NCBI GenBank assembly: GCA_034670405.1
Contig: JAXDDX010000168.1
Coordinates: 852,016-916,015 of the forward strand
DNA: 64,000 nt
Reading direction: 5' to 3'
DNA from: Hoplostethus atlanticus
Taxonomy: Eukaryota; Chordata; Actinopteri; Trachichthyiformes; Trachichthyidae
Below, in pieces: positions 24,301 through 39,300 of the stretch (the stretch's first letter is position 1; the number at the start of each line of letters is the position of its first letter). The notes below the pieces were generated by a model. It was not told where the DNA came from. It ran no database searches and saw only the letters and a list, made by a program, of their open reading frames with translations. Made by a program: the position numbers and the translations under genes.

Positions 24301-27300
24301 TCACGACTAATTGGGCAGTGTGAACCTAAATGAACAAAGTGAACTTTTCTGGACCAATGAAAACAAACCATACGTGTGATTGCAATAGTGGGATTATTTT
24401 TTTCATGATAGGATGACTATGTGGAGGCTCTGAGCAGACTGCATCTCACGGTGACCAGAGCCTACAAGGTCAATCCAGACATCAACTTCGAGGTGTTCAT
24501 CCACAAAGTGGACGGTCTGTCAGATGACCACAAGATCGAGAAGCAGAGGGACATTCACAAGCGTGCCAATGATGACCTGGCAGATGCAGGCTTGGAGCGA
24601 ATACATCTAAGGTGGGCTTTTTTTATGGATTAAAGAGATAGTTTAATCAAAATTTGAGTACTGAAAACCAAGGGTTCTCTTTCCTGGTCCTGTGTTTACA
24701 TTCGTCAAGGCCCTATTGGGACAATGGGACAATTGAGAAATAAACAAAAAATCCCTGATTAACTTAAAATGTTTTAATTGAAGTTCAGTGAATGTTCAAG
24801 ATTTAAGTTTATTCGTCACATACATACACGGGGTGTGCAGTGAAATGAAAAAGTGGCAGTGCTCAACAGAAATGTGCAAAGGGCAACAAGTTCACACTAT
24901 TTACAATAAAAAAAACAACACAATATTTACTTTATTTACTAATATTTACTTATTTATTTATGTTTTAATTAGTGAAAATACTGGAAATACAACATTGTTG
25001 TACTTGCTCTAGTGCTACACTCATGCTGATTCGAATTCTCTTCCTTGACCTCCACAGCTTCTATCTAACTAGTATCTATGACCACTCCATATTCGAGGCT
25101 TTCAGTAAAGTTGTCCAGAAACTCATCCCACAGCTGCCCACACTAGAGAACCTGCTCAACATCTTCATATCCGTGAGTAATCCTATTGCTTTGGGTCATG
25201 GCCGGCCGACACAACACCCCCCAGAACATCTAGGTGGCTTGTAGGACAGTCTGGATTTCACTATTGGCTGACCTTCTGAAGTTTAAGCGATTCCACCCTT
25301 TGGGGGGCGTCCGTGTTGCTTGGTTGGCTAAGGTCCTGGGTTCAAATCTGGCCCTGGAACCTTTGGCACAATGCAATGCTAATAAATTGGATATCTCCTC
25401 TTAAGAAAAGAGACTTTGTCTTTTAGTGAAATCTCTACTCATGATATTGCATGTGCATGTTCTTCTGCACTTTGCTTTGCAGTCAGTAGGTGGCAGTGAT
25501 ATGTAGCAGATAGACATGTAGCGTTGCATGAATCAGACATTGCATGGAATGTTAATGTTAACCAACAATTGGTATGCATGTTGCTGAATTTTGCCCTGCA
25601 CAATAATTCTCCTTCAAGGATAAAAACAGACCTGTTGAACTGAATTTTACCACTGACATTCCTGGATTACTAACCGGGCTTGCAGGGCACATGCCTTGGG
25701 CCGCTGGACCACTAAGGTCCCCAAAAGGCACTCTTGTACATAAATTTGCAGTATCTCACTAATTTCAACTGGAATAAGTGCCCAAGGTGCCACATTTATA
25801 TGATCATACTGAATAGCCTTATTCCAGTCTCTGTATAATATTTGCAATTCAAATTGTGTCACTATTGGTGCCTGTATGGCTATTTGCAAGTTGTATATGT
25901 AGCAATGTTTTTCTGCCTGCCGAGCTACTGACTTGAAATGATAATGTGGTGTTGCACAGTGTCTGCATGGCAGGACACTCTGCTTCGACGCCAACAATTC
26001 CTTTGCTTATGAACCCTCATCCTCTGATCTGTGCTGCATCATCTTGAGATGATGCCACATCCTCTTGATATTGTCACCATTAGTAAGGTTTTTACTAAAA
26101 ATCAGATATGGTCCAGTCAGTGTTTTCCACCCATGATATGATGAATATGATGCAGTTTGATTTATTACTCATTTATTTTCTAACTAATCAGTACTACACT
26201 GTTTTTCTATGGGTTTCGGTGGAGAGTTTTAGTGTCCCATGGTCTAAATGCTGTTTCAGAGGCTTTTACACCTTTTGTTGTTCAAGGTCTTTTTATTGAA
26301 GGTTTAATACATTTTGCCTACATGTAGAAGTAATACATATCTTTTTTATTTATTTATTTTTGGCCACTATATGGCCAAAAGTCAGTGGACATCACACCTA
26401 TATGAGCTTGCTGGTCATCCCATTCTAAAACCATTAATATGGAGTTGGACCCCCCTTTGCGGCTACAACAGCCGCCACTCTTCTGCGAAGGCTTTCCACA
26501 AGCTGTTGGAGTGTGTCTGTGGGAATTTGTGCCTATTCAGCCAAAAGAGCATTTGTGAGGTCAGGCAGTGATGTTGGACATGAAGGCCTGGCTCGCAATC
26601 GGTGTTCTAATTCCTCCCAAAGGTGTTCAGTGGGGTTGAGGTCAGGGCTCTGTGCAGGCCAATCGAGTTCCTCCACCCCAAACTCATCTAACCATGTCTT
26701 TATGGACCTCGCTTTGTGCACAGGGGCACAGTCATGCTGGAACAGCAAAGAGCCTTCCCCAAACTGTTGCCACAAAGTTGGAAGCGCCCAATTGGCTAAA
26801 ATGTCTTCGTATCCTGTAGCATTAAGACCAGACCATTATCCCTCCTCCACCAATTAGTAGGGGTGTCCACTGACTTTTGGCCATATAGTGTATGTAACCC
26901 CACAATCCCATTGCACAACATTCAAAGTACACATTGCATATAAAAACTAAATAAACAAGTAAATAATAGTAGAAAAGAAAAGAAAAAGTTAATTTAGAAA
27001 AACATAACAATCATGATAAAGAAAAGAAAAACTTATACATATAATAATAATAATCATCATCATTTTACAAGAAAAGAAAGAACTATAGAATTAAAATGCT
27101 GTCAATGTTCATCTTTTCTACATGAGCTAAGAGGCTGCCATATAGTGTAGAAATTTCCTGCACTGCCTCGATTTTCTCTAATGTCAGATGATTCGTTAGA
27201 TATCCTAGCTATATAGTGAAGGTTGGGGGGTTTCTTTCCATTTTAATAAAATGAGACGTCTTGCTAAAAGTGTCGCAAAATATATTATATTCTTGAGAGA

Positions 27301-30300
27301 GTCATTAGGACAGAGTTCCTGCGAGATAACACCAAATAAAGCCGTTATGGCAAGAGGTTCAATTGGTATCCCTAATGCCTCTGAAAATAAATTGAAAATC
27401 GATCACCAGGAATTTGTCAGTTTTGTGTGTCAGACATGTGTCATGAGTGTGGCTGGTGTTTGTTCACACCGGTCACATGTGGAATCCATGTCAAAATTTA
27501 GCTAATTTGACTTTGGACCAGTGTAACCTATGCAAATAAATTGTTAAATTGTATAAGTGAATGTCTTAGACAGACTGATGATGAATGTATTCTGTCTAAA
27601 ATATTCTGCCATATTCTATTGCTGAGTGTTATGTTGAGATCACCTTCCCATTGAGTTTTAGGGCATTGAGAGGTTCCGCGTTGTGTGAGTTAAGGAGAGA
27701 ATACACAGTTCCAAGTTTTTCTTTGTGGTAAGCATTCAGTTCAAGGACAGAGTCTAGGAGAGTTGCAGGTGATAATGATTGGAAGTCAGTGGATAAAGTT
27801 GATACCAAGATGCGCAACTGTAGGAATCCAAAAAAATGACCACGAGGTCAAACTTCACTGCAAGCTGTTCAAATGACATGAAAGTATTACCTTCATAGAG
27901 ATCCTTTAATGTACAAATTCCATTTCTATTCCAGATATTAAATGCTCCATCAACCAGAGAAGGAAGAAATATATTGTTCCTTATTATGGGGGAATGAACT
28001 GACCAACTATTGAGTTAGAATAACGATAATAAGAGTAGCCATAGCGACAGTCCTTTGTGAACATTTGTAAACATAAGGAAAAATAAATAAATGAAGATAA
28101 AAAATTACTAAATAAATACTAAGTGGGCAGTATACATAACTTTTGCATGTATCACAGTGAACATTGTTTACTCACCAGAGAAGATATAATCAGCATAAGT
28201 AAGAGTGATTTAAACTCACTCCAGAGTTAAATCTTAGTTAGTCCTTTGGTGCTTCTTGCAGGATTGTATGTTTCGCATAAGCCATTGCATCCTCTGGGCT
28301 TTGAAACTGTCTCTCAGTTCCATTATGTGCAATGCGGAATAGTGCTGGGTAGGAAAGTCCCTACCGAATGCCGTCTCATCAACGGAGCAGCTCTTTGACT
28401 TCATTGAATGCGGATCTGGCCTGTGCAACACTCAGGGTGGTAACCACGGAATATGAGGATGGCGGTTCCTTTGAACTGAAGAGGACCGGACTCCCTTGCA
28501 CGGCGAAGGACTTCAACACAGTCTTGATAATAATGCATTTTCGCCACAATAACACAGGGCGTACCACCTGCTTTCCTTGCTTGGAAGCCTCTGTGTGATC
28601 TATCGATCACACAGAGTCCCTCCATGTCAAGGTATTTTTCCCGTAGGTAGGTGACCTCTGTTTCAAATTTGCCCATCTTGGTTTGCAGCGAAGTCACATC
28701 ATCTGAGCATGATGATAGGCTGATCGTTTTCATCGTCTCCACGTCGGAGCGAATTGCTGCAGTATTGTTCGCCACTTCTATTTTGCGTGTAGTTCAGATT
28801 TGACATCAAACTCCTCAGCCAACACAGTCTTTAGCTCTGACCTGAGCAGCGCAGCAATATCCTTTTTCAGTGAGGCGAGAATTTCGGTTTTCAGGTCTGC
28901 CACCTCCATTTGGTCGTCTGACTGGGGGGAGTCACTGTTCCCAGTAGATGAAGCACTTGAACTCGCGGCTTTCGGCCCAGCAGCCGTGGCTCCTCCAGTG
29001 AATTTGTACTTTCACAAATTATTGGCCATTGGCTTGACAAAAACTAAACTAAACTTAAGAAAAGTAAAAATAACAGGCTTAGAGTAGCATTTTGTAGCCT
29101 TTTGTAGATGTAGATGTAGCCTAAAAAAACAACAAATCAAGTTTCAGCAGAGCTTGTCAAAAACACACCTTTGGAGTCACCCTCTCATAGAGATATAGAA
29201 GATGCTAGCGCCGGGGTTCCTAGCAGGATAATTCTGACCTACTGAATAGTCAAAACTGAGTTGTCTTTTGAGTTTTTAAAAAGGTAACATTTCATCACCT
29301 CATGTTTAAGACGTCCAGGAAGTTTTTTTTATTTTGCCTTTCAATCAATTTATCAAAGAGATACGTGAGCTTGCAGGTTTTAACTCGATGTGCCTCTCAA
29401 GCACAGAGGAGGAACTCTCTGTGAAATCGGCTGCAATAGTGTCTGGTTGGAATGCACTCTGGCAGACTCCTGGCCGTTTATTGCACACGGATGACAACCC
29501 CTTTCATAGCTTATATAAACAAGATGATCTCCCTCGGCTAATTGTCTAAATCAGTGAGAACACTGGCTCTGATCCTGCCAGTGTTTCTTGGATTAAACAG
29601 ACTTGCTGGAGTACTACTGCCTGCCATGAATCATTCATAAACGAAAGCAAAAACTTGAGTGAAGAAAATAACTGCTGATTCATGTGCACTCCAACTCTAT
29701 ACAGTAGTCCAATTCCGTTCCATCCAATTAAATCTCCCACATTTCTGATTCAGGCACTGAGCGTTGGGTTTAGCCGTCATGTTTTTAAGTCTTTAACTCT
29801 CAAATTGAAATCCAGACTTTCTCTGTGTTTCGACGAGCTGTGGAATGGGAGATTTGCTGCTAATTGAACAAGCCTATAATGAAAACGGTTCACTCGCTCA
29901 AGGGAAATCTACTGGCAATGGCAGTTTTTTTAGACCTTATTAATTATTCACGCATTACTGCCTCTCAAGATGTTGTTGTTTAGAAGTCGATGACAGGTGT
30001 TACTTTTGTCTCTGTCTCATTGCATTTTGTTGAACAAAGTTTTTCCCTCAGATGTTTTGCAATTGCCATTAAATTAAGCTACTAAATACTACTTGGACTA
30101 CTAATGACGTTGGTTATAAATGCATGTGAGATGGGGCACCAGTGCATGTGCGAGTACAGCCACCGTGTGGGCGTTTTATTTTCAGATGTTGGAAGAAATA
30201 AATCTCACGGAACTGATTTCCTATCAGGCTCTCATAAGGCAGGAATGTATGAAATGATATTTGTTATAGTGTTTCACAGAGAGGGAGACCACCGTGACAC

Positions 30301-33300
30301 TGTGTTTACATGCACAGAGTTATGCCCAGTTACTCAAGTAACCTGGTTTTGGATCGACGCATGTAAACATCATAACTGGGTTAGAATAACCAGGTTAAGG
30401 TCACACTCAGATTATGAGAAACCTGGTTAAGATGCCTGGCTTACTCTCACATTAAGCGGGTTACTGTGGCATGGTCGCATCTCACCGCTTTCACTTTTGG
30501 GTTTCACCATCTGTCAAATTCAGATTGGCAAAGCATTATGGGTACTTGTTGATGGAATCTTCTGATGAAATGTGCAATTGCCTGTGATGACATCATTTGT
30601 CAGCAGCACCAAGAAGATTACGACTGGGGTCATTTCTTTTTATTAAAAGTTAGCTACTATTGCTCGGTCAAAGAGGGAGGGGGGATATTCTGTGAGCTGG
30701 TTTATCCATAGCAACAATGAGACTCAATCACAGGCTATCAAAAGTTCATATAGACAGACAACTTGAGGAAGACCGTATTGGCAATAATTGGGTTACTTGT
30801 TGCATGGAAACGTAGCCACTGGAAGCTGGACTCAACTGGGCCTCCACTTAGTTCCCCTCTTTCTTGCCTCTGTCTCTGTTGTCAGAACTCGGGTATCGAG
30901 AAGGCCTTCCTATTCGACGTGGTCAGTAAGATCTACATCGCCACAGACAGCAGTCCAGTGGACATGCAGACGTATGAGCTGTGTTGTGACATGATCGACG
31001 TGGTCATTGACATCTCCTGCATCTATGGGTAAGAAGGTGACAACGCACGGCAAACCACAGTAAGACTAGATTTGTTTTCATCCATCTGTCAAGCGAGTTT
31101 TACGCAAACATTTGAAATGTCACCACACACTAAAATGTGAATTAGGTGCATTTCCACCAGCTGGGTTGAAGTGATTGAAAAGGCTTCCTGAATATCAAGA
31201 GAAAAATAGAAAGTCTTTCGAGAATTTATTAGTGTTGGTTAGTGCTGATTAGTATTGTGCAAGTTATTATTCTTTTAGTGTCACCTAATGTCAGCCATAT
31301 TTTATCCAAAGATGAAATGCACTTGGCAATATGCTGCTTCCAGAGATGTTGCAAAGTGGGAAATTTCAATTTCCTACTAGGGAAAAATGGAATTGAATGG
31401 AAGTATTAATTGTACATGTTTATAATAGTCAAAATACACTTAACTTTCTTAACTTAAGAAAACACCTGTGGTGGTAAATGGTTAAACATATAAACATGAA
31501 ATGTAAAGTTGCACTTCCAGTTGCTAACATTCTATGCTAACTAGATAGCTAATGTTGCCAAATATCATTGAAGTAACTTTAGCTGTTGCATGGGGAACGG
31601 TATTTTATCTCTCAGGCGTACATGTTTCTTCCATGTTTTTTCTGAACTTGACCACTTGTAATTACGACCTACCAGCTGGGAATTTGCCACTTCTGACTTT
31701 TGAATGGAATGTCGCATTGTTCGTGTTGGAAACAACATGTATGCCAGGATAACGTACCTACTAATGGTCATAAAACTATGATGGAAACGTGTCATACATG
31801 TTAGAAACAACATGTATGACATTTTGATTTTACAGTCAACATTTCAAGACATTTCAGAAGAACCAAAGCCACTTTTGAACTCTGACGCTGTGAAGTGTGA
31901 AAACTTGATATACTGTGATATTTAGGAAATTGTATCACATTTTACTGCTTTCATTCTGCTTTTCTAATTCGACACATAATTTGCAAAAACAAAAACATTG
32001 GATGGAAACCCTCGCTCCATTAATTTACAGCAATGCTTCACTTGTCCATGGGTGTTGTCAGCCTGTAACATTAGCTGCCCTGTGGACCTACTTTGCAAAT
32101 ATGCATAATTGCAACCACTTGTCAAAACTCCCAAGCACATAATGAAATGATATTACCTCGATGTACGTGAAGGGTGAAGTGATCTGATACATGATCCCCC
32201 AAAAAATAACGATGATGACAGAACAGATGTTTAGTATCATGTTTTACTTTGATACTGAATATTAAAAGTTGACATTTTCTGTATATTATAGAAGTTCTGT
32301 CACCCTAGAAAACTTTCAAAATGGCCTCTATGTGAAGTAATTTATTTATAAAGCGCTTTTAAAAATCAGGTTTGTACTTTACAGAGCAATAATGGACATT
32401 ACTGTATGTTCATGCCTTTTTAAAAGCCTCATTTTAGTAGCTTTTCAGGATACTCACATTATGCAAACCTGCATGAAATGGAAAAACAGCATGACCTATT
32501 GCAATATCATATGCCATATGCGTGTCATATGCAAACTGAAGCTCTCCAGTCTCAACTTTGGTTAATCAACATTCAGTTGAAGTCCATCTAGTATACATCT
32601 GTTCCTGCCTTGCATTGCTTTTGGAGCCAATAGCCTCTGTAGTAGTAGGATATGACTGACAGGGCTGAAGATTGCACAATACTGTTTACCACTTACTGTA
32701 GTAAATTTACAATGTCATTTGTCATAGGGGTTGCAACAGAGATAATGCTAAAGCCAGACCTCAGATCACTATATCAGATGAAATTGTATTGATTATGTAG
32801 GGAAAATGTGCCTTTGCAGCAGCACGACAATAACAATGTGATACAATAAAGAAAGGGAAAAAAACACAATATAAATGAGCATCGAGCAAAACAGCATTAT
32901 ATAAACATGCACAACCAATGATTTGACCACGACACTATGTTAAGTAGAAATGCAAGATTGAAAATATGAAAAGGTTACAGCATTAAGAGGGTGTGCAGAA
33001 TAACAGCAGTTGTAGCTGCAGAACCTATTGAGATGAAAAAGACTATAAAAAGGGGAACGTGCAGTGCAAGAACGCATATACAGTGTTGTCCTATATGTTA
33101 TGATTTAATTAGTAGTCATGACTTAGACTTGGTCAAGGATGCCAAGATGAGAGATGAAGCAATAGTTATTCAAGTTGCTGAAATTCTTACTCTTCACAAG
33201 GTGAAGTATGCTGGCTGCATTCATATCTCACAAATGGTACCAGAATGAATCGCCATGTTTGATATAACAGGAGTGCGAGTTGAAAGTGAAAGCCCAAGGT

Positions 33301-36300
33301 AAACTCTTAATCTCTTACCGCTGAACCTCTCAGTTCAATTATAACTCCAGCTGGGAGTGTAATTAGGCCCTAATCTAGATCTCTATAGTTCTGTGAGATA
33401 AGGTTCAATGGAAACCATGGGAAGGAGAATTGCAGAGCGTTTGCACAAATCTGACCTCCACTAAAACTGAAGGGAAGGGACATCTCTTTGTTAAAGCTCT
33501 CTCAATATCATAGGCAAAATCATGGTTCATTTTTCTTATGGCCTTGGCGAGGTTAGTTATAGAACGGCAATTATTTGAGTCCATTGTGTATCAGCGAGCT
33601 GCAAGGCAACACATTTCTTGATCTACCGACACCTACGATACTATCTGAATAATCTAGTTTTACAGAACTGGATAGCACGGAGCAAATTTAGAGCATCTCT
33701 TTGAAAAGAGGGACAGGGGAAGGTGACAATCAGATAAAAGAAGCAGAAAGGCATTCATTCTTTTTTAGTTTTTTCTTTATTTAGTCTCCATGTTTGGTGC
33801 TCAGCGCTCATTGCTGTGTTGTTTCTGCACTGCACTTCCCAGAGATCACCTGTCAGTCCAACAGCATCCTGGATCTTCTGTTGATGGAGTTTCTGTAGGT
33901 GATTCATTCAAGATTCAAGAACTTTATTTGTCACATACACACACGGGGTGTGCAGTGAAATTAAAAAGTGGCAATGCTCAACGGGAATGTGCAAAGGGCA
34001 ACAGTACACAGTATTTACAATAAAAAAACAACACAATATTTACAGTAAGAGCACTATAAAAATTATAGTAATATGAGAAATATGAGAAGTGTTAATTATG
34101 TGTAGTCATTACCTAAGTGTGTGTGTTTGTGTGTGTGTGTGTGTGTGCATAAGAGGGGCAGTGTGTGGGTCTAGGTTGGGGCCCTGGTGAGGTCGGAGTT
34201 CACAGTCCTGATGGCCTGAGGAAAGAAACTCCGTCTCAGTCTCTCTGTTTTGGCAGCGTGACTACGGAGGCGCTTGCCTGACCGCAGCAGCTGAAACAGT
34301 CCGTTGTTGGGGTGGTGAGGATCCTTCATGATCCTACAGGCTCTGGTTCTGCACCTCCTGGTGTATAAGTCCTGCAGGGTGGGGAGTGTAGTTCCAATAG
34401 TGCGTTCAGCCGAACGGTGGCGTCCTTTTCTTTGTCTGTTCAGCCATGGTGGCTATCGCTGCTCATGCGAACTACCCAGTTCTTCTTCTTTTTGTTCCTA
34501 ACAAACCGGATATATAAAATGCATCAATTCCTGTGCACAAGAGGATTTTACCAGAGAAAGTCAGAACTGCGAAAGTAAACTGTCTATGGGTTAAATCACT
34601 ATCACTGGGCGGAAATCTCAATTTTCAAGCCTGTGAATGCCTGTGAAATTTACCAGATTATGAGCAGTTCCCATTCATTCTTAGAGCCCTGACACAGCAA
34701 GCCGGCTGTGCTTGAGCGTCTGTGGCCGTCCGTTGGCCATAGTTTTTGCGGTGTGTCCCACACCGTTGGCACTAGTTGGTGGCTGTTTGGCCGATTCAGC
34801 ATGTTGAATCGGCGGCGGAGGCCGTCAGTGAGAGAGAGCTCTCTGATTGGCTGTTTAGCTTAAGCGAATCCGTGGACGAGAAGAGAAACGAAAGTGAGCA
34901 AAGCAAGCAAACGACACTCAAGAGGGCACCCACACGGCAACTGACAACCCCAGTGCCAGTTGCAACTTTTTATCAGACGTATTCTCGATTAGTATAACGA
35001 AACCATTTAAGTGGCGAGCGAACCATTACCCCTGAGTGGTCAAAGCCATCAGTTACCAGATGAATGTGCAGTAGTGAGGTGGAAATTGCCCTCATGAACA
35101 AGTCATTAGCATTTAAATGATGGGACATCTAATCCTGTCTATAATGTCCTCATAAAAACTTTTACCACATTGAAGTCTGTTCTGGTTTGCCAACAAAAAG
35201 TTTCGCTTGAGTATTGGTTTGCTTCACTGCTTAATGCAAACATCTCTCTTTCACTGAATAAAGCAGACATTCCTAAATCATATTCTATTCATTGTACAGA
35301 TTTATTATCATTATATTCAATATATTATGTAAATATATTTATATTTATGTAACTATAGCTTTTTATTATGATAATTTTAATCAAGATCATAATGATAATA
35401 ATCTATGGCATTTAAAAAAACAAAACCTGGGCTGTACTCAAAACAAACCGTTTGAATTATTGCTACTAGAATTGAATCACAAGAAGCCTAATAGTTATGA
35501 TACAACAACAACATATACATAAAGACAATTCATTTAAAACAAATAGTCTTAAGTTTTAACTTTTATTAGTTAAAACTTAGAACGTGCAGTAAAAATCCTG
35601 AACTTTGTAGAGAAAAAAAAAAAGACGTTGACTTAAATTGAATCAAAGTTTCCACAGTCTGTCCTCAGCAACAGGCATGAAAAGGTGCAAAGTGTCTTTT
35701 GGCTGCATATTTAGGAGTATTCCTATCTGAAAATGTGCCTGTGGTGTGTGCAAGGAAGACGGCGTGTTGGAAGATGGCTGTTCTTTTAGTCTTTTTTTGG
35801 AGCTCGTTGTACAACGCAGTTATTGCTTCACTTGCTTCACATCCACTGCCGCCTCTTTCCTGAAGTCGACTTCCTTGAGCCATCAGGATGATTTGCCCGG
35901 TATCGATCAACAGGCAAAATTAGCACTAGGCACTATTTTGTGCAAAACAATTCTGCACTGAAATAAAACACCATATGCACGGTAATAGTAGAACGCTTTT
36001 GTGGCAAGCTTGTTTCAAGATTCAAGATTCAAGAACTTTATTTGTCACATACACACACGGGGTGTGCAGTGAAATGAAAAAGTGGCAATGCTCAACGGGA
36101 ATGTGCAAAGGGCAACAGTACACAGTATCTACAATAAAAAAACAACACAATATTTACAGTATTACAGTAAGAGCTCTTATATAAAAAAAACAACACAATA
36201 TTTACAGTAAGAGCACTACAAAATTATAGTAATATGAGAAATATGAGAAATTGTATATATGTATATAAATTATGTGTAGTCATTACCTAAGTGTGTGTGT

Positions 36301-39300
36301 GTGTGTGTGTGTGTCCATAAGAGGGGCAGTGTGTGTGTCTTGGTGGGGGCCCTGGTGAGGTCGGAGTTCACAGTCCTGATGGCCTGAGGAAAGAAACTCC
36401 GTCTCAGTCTCTCTGTTTTTGCAGCGTGACTACGGAGGCGCTTGCCTGACCGCAGCAGCTGAAACAGTCCGTTGTTGGGGTGGTGAGGATCCTTCATGAT
36501 CCTGCAGGCTCTGGTTCTGCACCTCCTGGTGTATAAGTCCTGCAGGGTGGGGAGTGTAATTCCAATAGTGCGCTCGGCCGAACGCACTACTCTCTGCAGA
36601 GCCTTCCTGTCCTGAGCGGAGCTGTTGCCAAACCAGGCAGTGATGCTTCCTGTCAGGATGCTCTCCACAGCTCCAGAGTAGAAGGACTGAAGGATCCTCC
36701 GGGAGACTTTGAATTTCCTCAGCTGCCTGAGGTGGTAAAGGCGCTGCCTCGCCTTTCTCACCAGAGTGTCAGTGTGTGTGGACCATGTCAGATCTTCGGT
36801 GATGTTGACTCCCAGGTATTTATACCTGCTCACCCTCTCCACAGTATTCCCATTAATCCCCAGTGGTGAGTACGTCCTCTGTTGTTGTGTCCTCCTAAAG
36901 TCCACAATCAGCTCCTTAGTTTTGGTGACATTCAGGAGGAGGCTGTTGTCCTGGCACCAGAGTGACAGATCAGCAACTTCCTCCAGGTAGGCCTTCTCGT
37001 CGTTGTTGGAGATCAGGCCCACCACCACTGTGTCATCCGCAAACTTAATGATGGTGTTGGAGCTGAACCTGGCCACACAGTCATGTGTGTACAGGGAGTA
37101 CAGTAGGGGGCTGAGGACGCAACCCTGGGGGGATCCTGTGTTCAGGGTGAGGGGGTTGGAGGTGTGTCTACCCACCCTGACCACCTGGGGCCTGGCGGTC
37201 AGGAAGTCCAGGATCCAGGCACACAGGGGGGTGTTCAGTCCCAGCTCCATCAACTTGCCAGCCAGTCTGGTGGGGACTATGGTATTGAAAGCTGAACTAT
37301 AGTCAATGAACAGCAGTCTCACATAGCCCCCCTTCCGGCTGTCCAGATGAGAGAGTGTGGTGTGCAGTACCTGGGAGACAGCATCATCCGTGGATCTGTT
37401 GGGACGATAAGCAAACTGCAGCGGGTCCATGGAGCAAGGGAGGAAGGCGCAGATGTAGTCCTTAATCAGCCTCTCGAAGCATTTCATGACCACCGAGGTG
37501 AGGGCCACCGGTCGGTAGTCATTCAAGCATGCTGGAGAAGCATTCTTGGGCACAGGGACAATAGTGGATCTCTTGAAGCAGGCGGGGACCACAGACTCAG
37601 CCAGGGAGATGTTGAATATAGTGGTGAACACTGGAGCTAGCTGATTAGCACAGGTCTTCAGTACTCGTCCAGATATGCCATCTGGACCAGCAGCTTTCCT
37701 GGTGTTCACCCTCGTCAGAGCCCTCCTCACACTGTGCTCGGTCACAGAGAGTGTGTGTTCATCCCCAGCGGTAGAACTCACTCCGGTTGCGCTAACGGTG
37801 ATGTTGTTAGCCGGCGAGCTAGCGCTGTTGTTGCTAGCCTCAAACCGTGCATAGAATGAGTTCAGGTCCTCCGCTAGGGATGCGTCGGCACTCACAATTG
37901 CGGGGGGTCTGCCCTGGTAGTCCGTTATAGTCCGTAGCCCCTGCCATAGGCGTCTGGTGTCGCGCTGCTCCATCTGCGACTCCACTCTGTCCCTATACCT
38001 CCTCTTGGCCTCCTTCACCGCCCTTCTCAGTCCATAGGATGCTGCCTTGTGCTCGTCCATGTTGCCGGATACAAGACCGGAGTTATAGGCAGCAGTGCGG
38101 GCGTTCAAAGCGTCGCGGATGGATTTATCAACCCACGGTTTTTGGTTAGGAAAGGACCTAACTTTCACCGTAGGGACGATGGTGTCCACTAGCATTGCTA
38201 TGAAGCTCGTTACTACCTCCGTAAACTCGCTGACGTCCCTGGAACTGGATTGGAACATGCCCCAGTCGACGTCACGCAGAGCGTCCTGTAGCTCAGCCTC
38301 TGATTGGTCAGACCACCGCTTTACGTCCCTCGTCACTACCGCTTCCCGTGCTATCCTTTGTTTATACTCCGGTAGCAGGAAAATGGCGGCATGGTCTGAT
38401 TTGCCGAACGGAGGGAGAGAGACAGCCTTGTAGCCTCTCTTGAACGGCGTATAGCAGTGGTCCAACGTTCTTTCCCCTCTGGTAGCACACGTAATGTGCT
38501 GGTGAAAGTTCGGCATGACTTTTTTTAGGTTCGCCCTATTAAAGTCCCCAGCCACCACCATAGCCGCGTCGGGATGCTTGTTCTGATGCCGACATAACAC
38601 ATCATGTAGGTCCGATAGTGCTACGTCGGTGTCCGCTTGTGGTGGTATGTAGACGGCTGTGGTGATGACCGAGCTGAACTCCCGGGGAAGGTAGAATGGA
38701 CGGCATGAGATAGTCAGATGTTCCAGGTTCGACGAGCAGGAACGAGAAAGAGTCTTAATGTCCTTGGGGTTGCACCACTTGTTGTTGGTCATGAAGCAAA
38801 CCCCTCCACCCTTAGATTTGCCAGACTCTTCCGTTCTATCCGCACGGAAAACAGAGAAGGACTCGGTTGGGCATATGGCTCGATCCGGCACCAGCGGGGT
38901 CAGCCATGTTTCCATCAGACAAAAGACGTTACAATCCCTCATGTCCCGTTGGAATCTAATCCTCGCCCTAACATCATCCAACTTATTATCCAGAGACTGG
39001 ACGTTAGCAAGAAGGATGCTGGGCAGAGGTGGACGGTGGGCTTGAACTCTCAGTCTGTTCCGAATTCCGCTCCGTTTTCCCCGATGTTTCCTCCTTCGTC
39101 TCCCCGTAGGTGAGTCTCCACTGTTGTTGTTGTGGCTCGCTCGTACTATCTCTGCCGGCCACGCTGGGTCGATGGGAAAAGTGGACAAAAACCTTTGTTT
39201 TGCGCAAAAGTTTATGTCCAAAAGTGTGCTGCGTTCGTAGGATGTTAGTGCCGATGTGTTTGAGCAAAAAAAGATATTAAAAACAAACACAAAAACTAAA

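Noticed and set aside
28590..28620. 12-bp palindrome CTCTGTGTGATC / GATCACACAGAG
   Set aside because: Lies inside the L1 ORF1 coding remnant and is explained by that coding sequence; no flanking structure.
38095..39113. Plus-strand frames across the Rex1/CR1-like ORF2
   Set aside because: Antisense shadows of the minus-strand endonuclease-RT frame.
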